DNA from: Epiperipatus broadwayi
Lineage: Eukaryota > Onychophora > Udeonychophora > Euonychophora > Peripatidae
DNA length: 64,000 nucleotides
Assembly: GCA_028023455.1 (NCBI GenBank)
Contig: JAQFVV010006295.1
Location: forward strand, 1,176,001-1,240,000
Direction: 5' to 3'
The notes under the pieces were generated by a model. It was not told the origin of the DNA. It did no database searches and was given only the letters and a program-made list of their open reading frames with translations. Of the stretch, positions 61,278 to 64,000 are shown in pieces. The first letter of the stretch is position 1, and each line of letters starts with the position of its first letter. The position numbers and the translations under genes were made by a program.

Positions 61278-61800
61278 TGCTATATATATACGCACAAACA
61301 AAAACAACCCACTGTCTAATTATTAGGAATTACTTGTCCGAAAAATAAAATTAGTCGGGTATTTTTTTTTTTTGTTTTGTTACATTTATTATTTCAAAAT
61401 AAGATTAGTTTTTATATCTACACACTAACAAAAACAACCCAGTTCCTGATTAATTACTGTCTTTAAAAAAAAAAAGCAAATTCAACGGGGTTTGATTTTT
61501 TTCAATGGAGTCTTTGAATTACGGTTTGTTTGTTTTTATATATACACAAGATTTACCAAAAAAAAAAAAGAAACCCACTTTCTGATTAATTACTGTCAAA
61601 AGAAACGCAAATTAGTCGGCTATCATTTTTAAATTTAGTATTTCAATAACGGTACCCTTTTTATATAGACAGACTTAACAAAAACAACCCACTTTCTGAT
61701 TCATTACTGTCCCCCCCCCCCCAAAAAAAAGAAAACGGAAATTAGTCGGGTATCATTTTTCAATCGAGTCTTTTAATGACGGTCCTTACTAATAGTAGTC
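61278..61800. repeat. Tandem array, ~130-bp units, about four copies
   Basis: ACAAAAACAACCCAC (or a close variant) recurs near 61296, 61428, 61570 and 61679, each followed by TGATTAATTACTGTC and AAATTAGTCGGGTAT. A/C homopolymers in the units vary strongly in length. Confidence 0.8.
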
Positions 61801-61854
61801 GGGTATCAATTCTAAATTGTAGTATATAAATTACGTTACTTTTGATAGATTTAG

Positions 61855-62350
61855 AATTACGTCTTGCTTTTTTAATAAAATGATTGATTTACTCTTGACC
61901 AAAAATACCGTAACTTTAAAAAAAAAGACACATAAAGTCCAAAAAAAAAATGAGAAAAAGCCCCGTAACTTTAAAGACACACACAAACTCAAAAACAATC
62001 TAAGATTAATAAACATTGACTTATTACGTCTTGCTTTTGAATCAAATTATTGATTTACTCTTGCAAAAAAAAATACCATAACTTTAAAAAGACACACCTA
62101 AAGTCCAAAAAAAAAAAAAATTCGAAAAAGCCCCGTAACTTTAAAGACACAAACTCAAAAACAAGATAAGATTAATAAACATTTACTTATTACGTCTTGC
62201 TTTTGAATAAAATTATTGATTTACTCTTGCAAAAAAAAAAAAAAAGACCGTAACTTTAAAAAGACACACGTAAAGTCAAAAAAAAAAAATTAGAAAAACA
62301 CCGTAACTTTAAAGACACACAAACTCAAAAACAAGATAAGATTAATAAAC
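61855..62350. repeat. Tandem array, ~165-bp units, three copies
   Basis: TACGTCTTGCTTTTGAATAA, GATTTACTCTTGCAAAAA, CCGTAACTTTAAAAAGACAC and CAAGATAAGATTAATAAACA recur in order from ~61858, ~62027 and ~62189. CCGTAACTTTAAAGACAC occurs twice per unit, showing an internal sub-repeat. Confidence 0.88.
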
Positions 62351-62549
62351 ATTTACAAAAATGAAAAAAACTAACATCATATAATAGTATTAGTTAGTAG
62401 AATATTTTATTACAAATCTAAGAAATCAGATCTTTTTAGATCAAATCGATCATTTAGGTCCGGCCCGGAATCATTATATGTATATGTTTTTGATTAGCAT
62501 CAACGCCATCTTAAGGCGAACACCAAGGATGATAATACAACCAATGAAT

Positions 62550-64000
62550 TTTTAAAAAAAAATTTTTTTTTTACATACCAATCAAACGGGGGGGGGGGGG
62601 GGCAAGGATCAGACATTTTTAAAATTCTTTATTAAATTGCAAAAAGTCATAAAACAATCCAGCAGAAAAATATATATTGATTATTTGTTTTCAGTAACAA
62701 CAAAAGAGTAGTAGAAAATCAGTGTGACCAACTGACTCCAATAATTAATTCACTTTCCTTACCTATGGCACTTGTCATGTAGCCTTCTTAGCAATTGATA
62801 AATTATAAACAAACAAATTGGAATTATTTTATTTTTAGTCTCTTTGCTATTTTTATACTGCCTAAATGAAACGATATATATATTATAGAACAGCTTTAGT
62901 TTAATTTCAGTGGGAATTTCTGGAGTGCAGATCTAGAATGTATTTAAAACTACCAGATGAATGACTTCTTCCAAAACTCTGGCCTTAAGATTTTTTTTTT
63001 TTTGAAAAATTATAAATTTTAAAAGTACAGTATATATATATTTTCTTTAATTTATTCTTTAAAAAATCGGTGATTAAAAAATTCAAGACTATAAAAATAA
63101 CAGCTTATGTGGGTATAATAATAATAGTCTTCTAAATAGTATAGCACTTAAAAAAAAAACAATAAGTTCAATAAAAATGCTAGTAAAATATATATATACC
63201 AAACATAGCACTATGTTCTTCTTAGCTTAAACTTAACATCCACATTAATCAAATTATTTTTATCAATGTAAGCATGGGTAATCAGTAGAGACAAGATGGT
63301 GGTACCAATAAATCCAGAGACTTGTTATTGAACTTTTTGTAAAAGAAAATAATCAAATGATTTGTTATTCAGGAATTCATAAATTCAAGCATCAGAAGTG
63401 ACAGAGCTAGGCTGGTTTCCATGGTCTTTGAGCCCCAAGGCTTGCTCTTTCATTAAATTGCTTACATCTTTCCAATAGATACTTTATATATATATAAATA
63501 TATATTTTGGGGTTTGTGTTAAAACTTTAATATTATATACTGTTTGACTTGGTCCACAACTAGAGTTATAAAAGGTAGAAAGATGGTTGTGGGCTAAATC
63601 CTGATTTAAATAAAATGTTAAAATTCACTAATAGAAAAATGTTAAATTTAGGAATGTTTTTAAAAAATCTTTCCAAATAGGAGGAAGTTTAATTATCATC
63701 TCGTTATTGATACAATCTGCTTTAAGTATCTCAATGGTTCTCTAATTTTGATTGGTAGAGATTATACATCTGGATATGATCCTGGTACTAGAAAAATCAA
63801 TTTTATGATGAATCTATAGTATGGAGTGAGAGTGTGATGATGATGAGTGTTGTTTAACTGCATTAGAATCTCATCTCTCCTAACACTGATGTGACATTAC
63901 TCATTATGTAAGAAGTTTAAATTTTTAATGAGATTTGATAGACACCATGAGATTAAGAGGGATTGAATCTTAGGTTGGTTATTATATTGTGATCTTTGAT
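62550..64000. other. AT-rich stretch, nothing recognised
   Basis: Begins with G15 at 62588-62602. Otherwise AT-rich noncoding DNA with (TA)n runs at ~63488-63506 and a short GATGATGATGAG near 63836. No gene supported. Confidence 0.45.

Larger units (their letters stand above)
60685..62545. mobile_element. 1.86-kb TIR element with internal tandem arrays
   Basis: ATTGGTTGT (60685) and CTTGGTGTTCGCCTTAAGAT (to 60722) are mirrored at the other end by ATCTTAAGGCGAACACCAAG (from 62508) and ACAACCAAT (62545), giving TIRs of about 39 bp with few mismatches. Inside, the left 350 bp are GC-richer (60,740-61,000), followed by two tandem arrays. No transposase is readable, so it is a nonautonomous DNA-transposon-like element. 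Target duplication is not evident, and the superfamily is undetermined. Confidence 0.75.

Noticed and set aside
1-64000. CRISPR arrays, operons, prophage or insertion sequences
   Set aside because: No prokaryotic gene organisation anywhere; the tandem repeats lack unique spacers of constant length.

Overview
This window looks like nuclear DNA of an animal with an extremely AT-rich genome (roughly a quarter to 30% GC by eye, not counted). It has long introns, many (TA)n and A/T tracts, tRNA-derived SINEs, RTE-clade LINEs, decayed hAT transposases of the ZBED/FAM200/GTF2IRD2-like type, and many small palindromic elements. This combination fits an invertebrate such as a cnidarian or mollusc, but I cannot fix the species. 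Nothing is prokaryotic: there are no operons, Shine-Dalgarno sites or CRISPR arrays, and no long intact protein gene.

Host genes. Two candidate genes emerge from splice signals plus reading-frame continuity. Gene A (plus strand) is read from four small exons at 12768-12824, 24778-24860, 54632-54698 and 56377-56461. Every junction is phase-compatible, each used frame is open, the last exon ends in TAA, and an AATAAA lies 199 bases downstream. It would encode the C-terminal ~96 residues of a small single-pass membrane protein, with a ~29.8-kb intron full of transposon remains; the 5' end is not found. Gene B (minus strand) starts at ATG 39836 and has a 67-nt coding exon, a 72-nt intron and a 116-nt exon. 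A YY1-like motif lies about 140 bases upstream. Its downstream exons are uncertain, with one weak candidate at 35028-35151. Neither product could be identified.

Layout. 0.4-3.0 kb: a ~400-bp tandem array with one inverted unit, then two TA-flanked inverted-repeat elements back to back. 8.8-9.7 kb: an inverted-repeat element filled with a 44-bp minisatellite. 13.2-13.4 kb: a tRNA-Gly-derived retroposon with target-site duplication. 14.8-17.1 kb: a decayed hAT transposase (minus). 21.4-23.7 kb: a decayed RTE LINE (minus) interrupted by a tRNA-like SINE, with a second copy of that SINE at 34.45-34.58 kb carrying a perfect 17-bp target duplication. 37.5-38.3 kb: a ~410-bp palindrome plus a third arm. 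42.1-46.8 kb: a 3.6-kb unusual block between ~350-bp direct repeats. 47.0-48.4 kb: a second hAT relic carrying an inserted palindrome. 48.7 and 57.7 kb: two copies of one foldback MITE. 58.7-59.9 kb: a 5'-truncated RTE LINE with a changed catalytic motif. 60.7-62.5 kb: a ~1.86-kb inverted-repeat element with two internal tandem arrays.

The rest is AT-rich intronic or intergenic sequence in which I recognise nothing. All family assignments come from reading motifs by eye; no database search was run.
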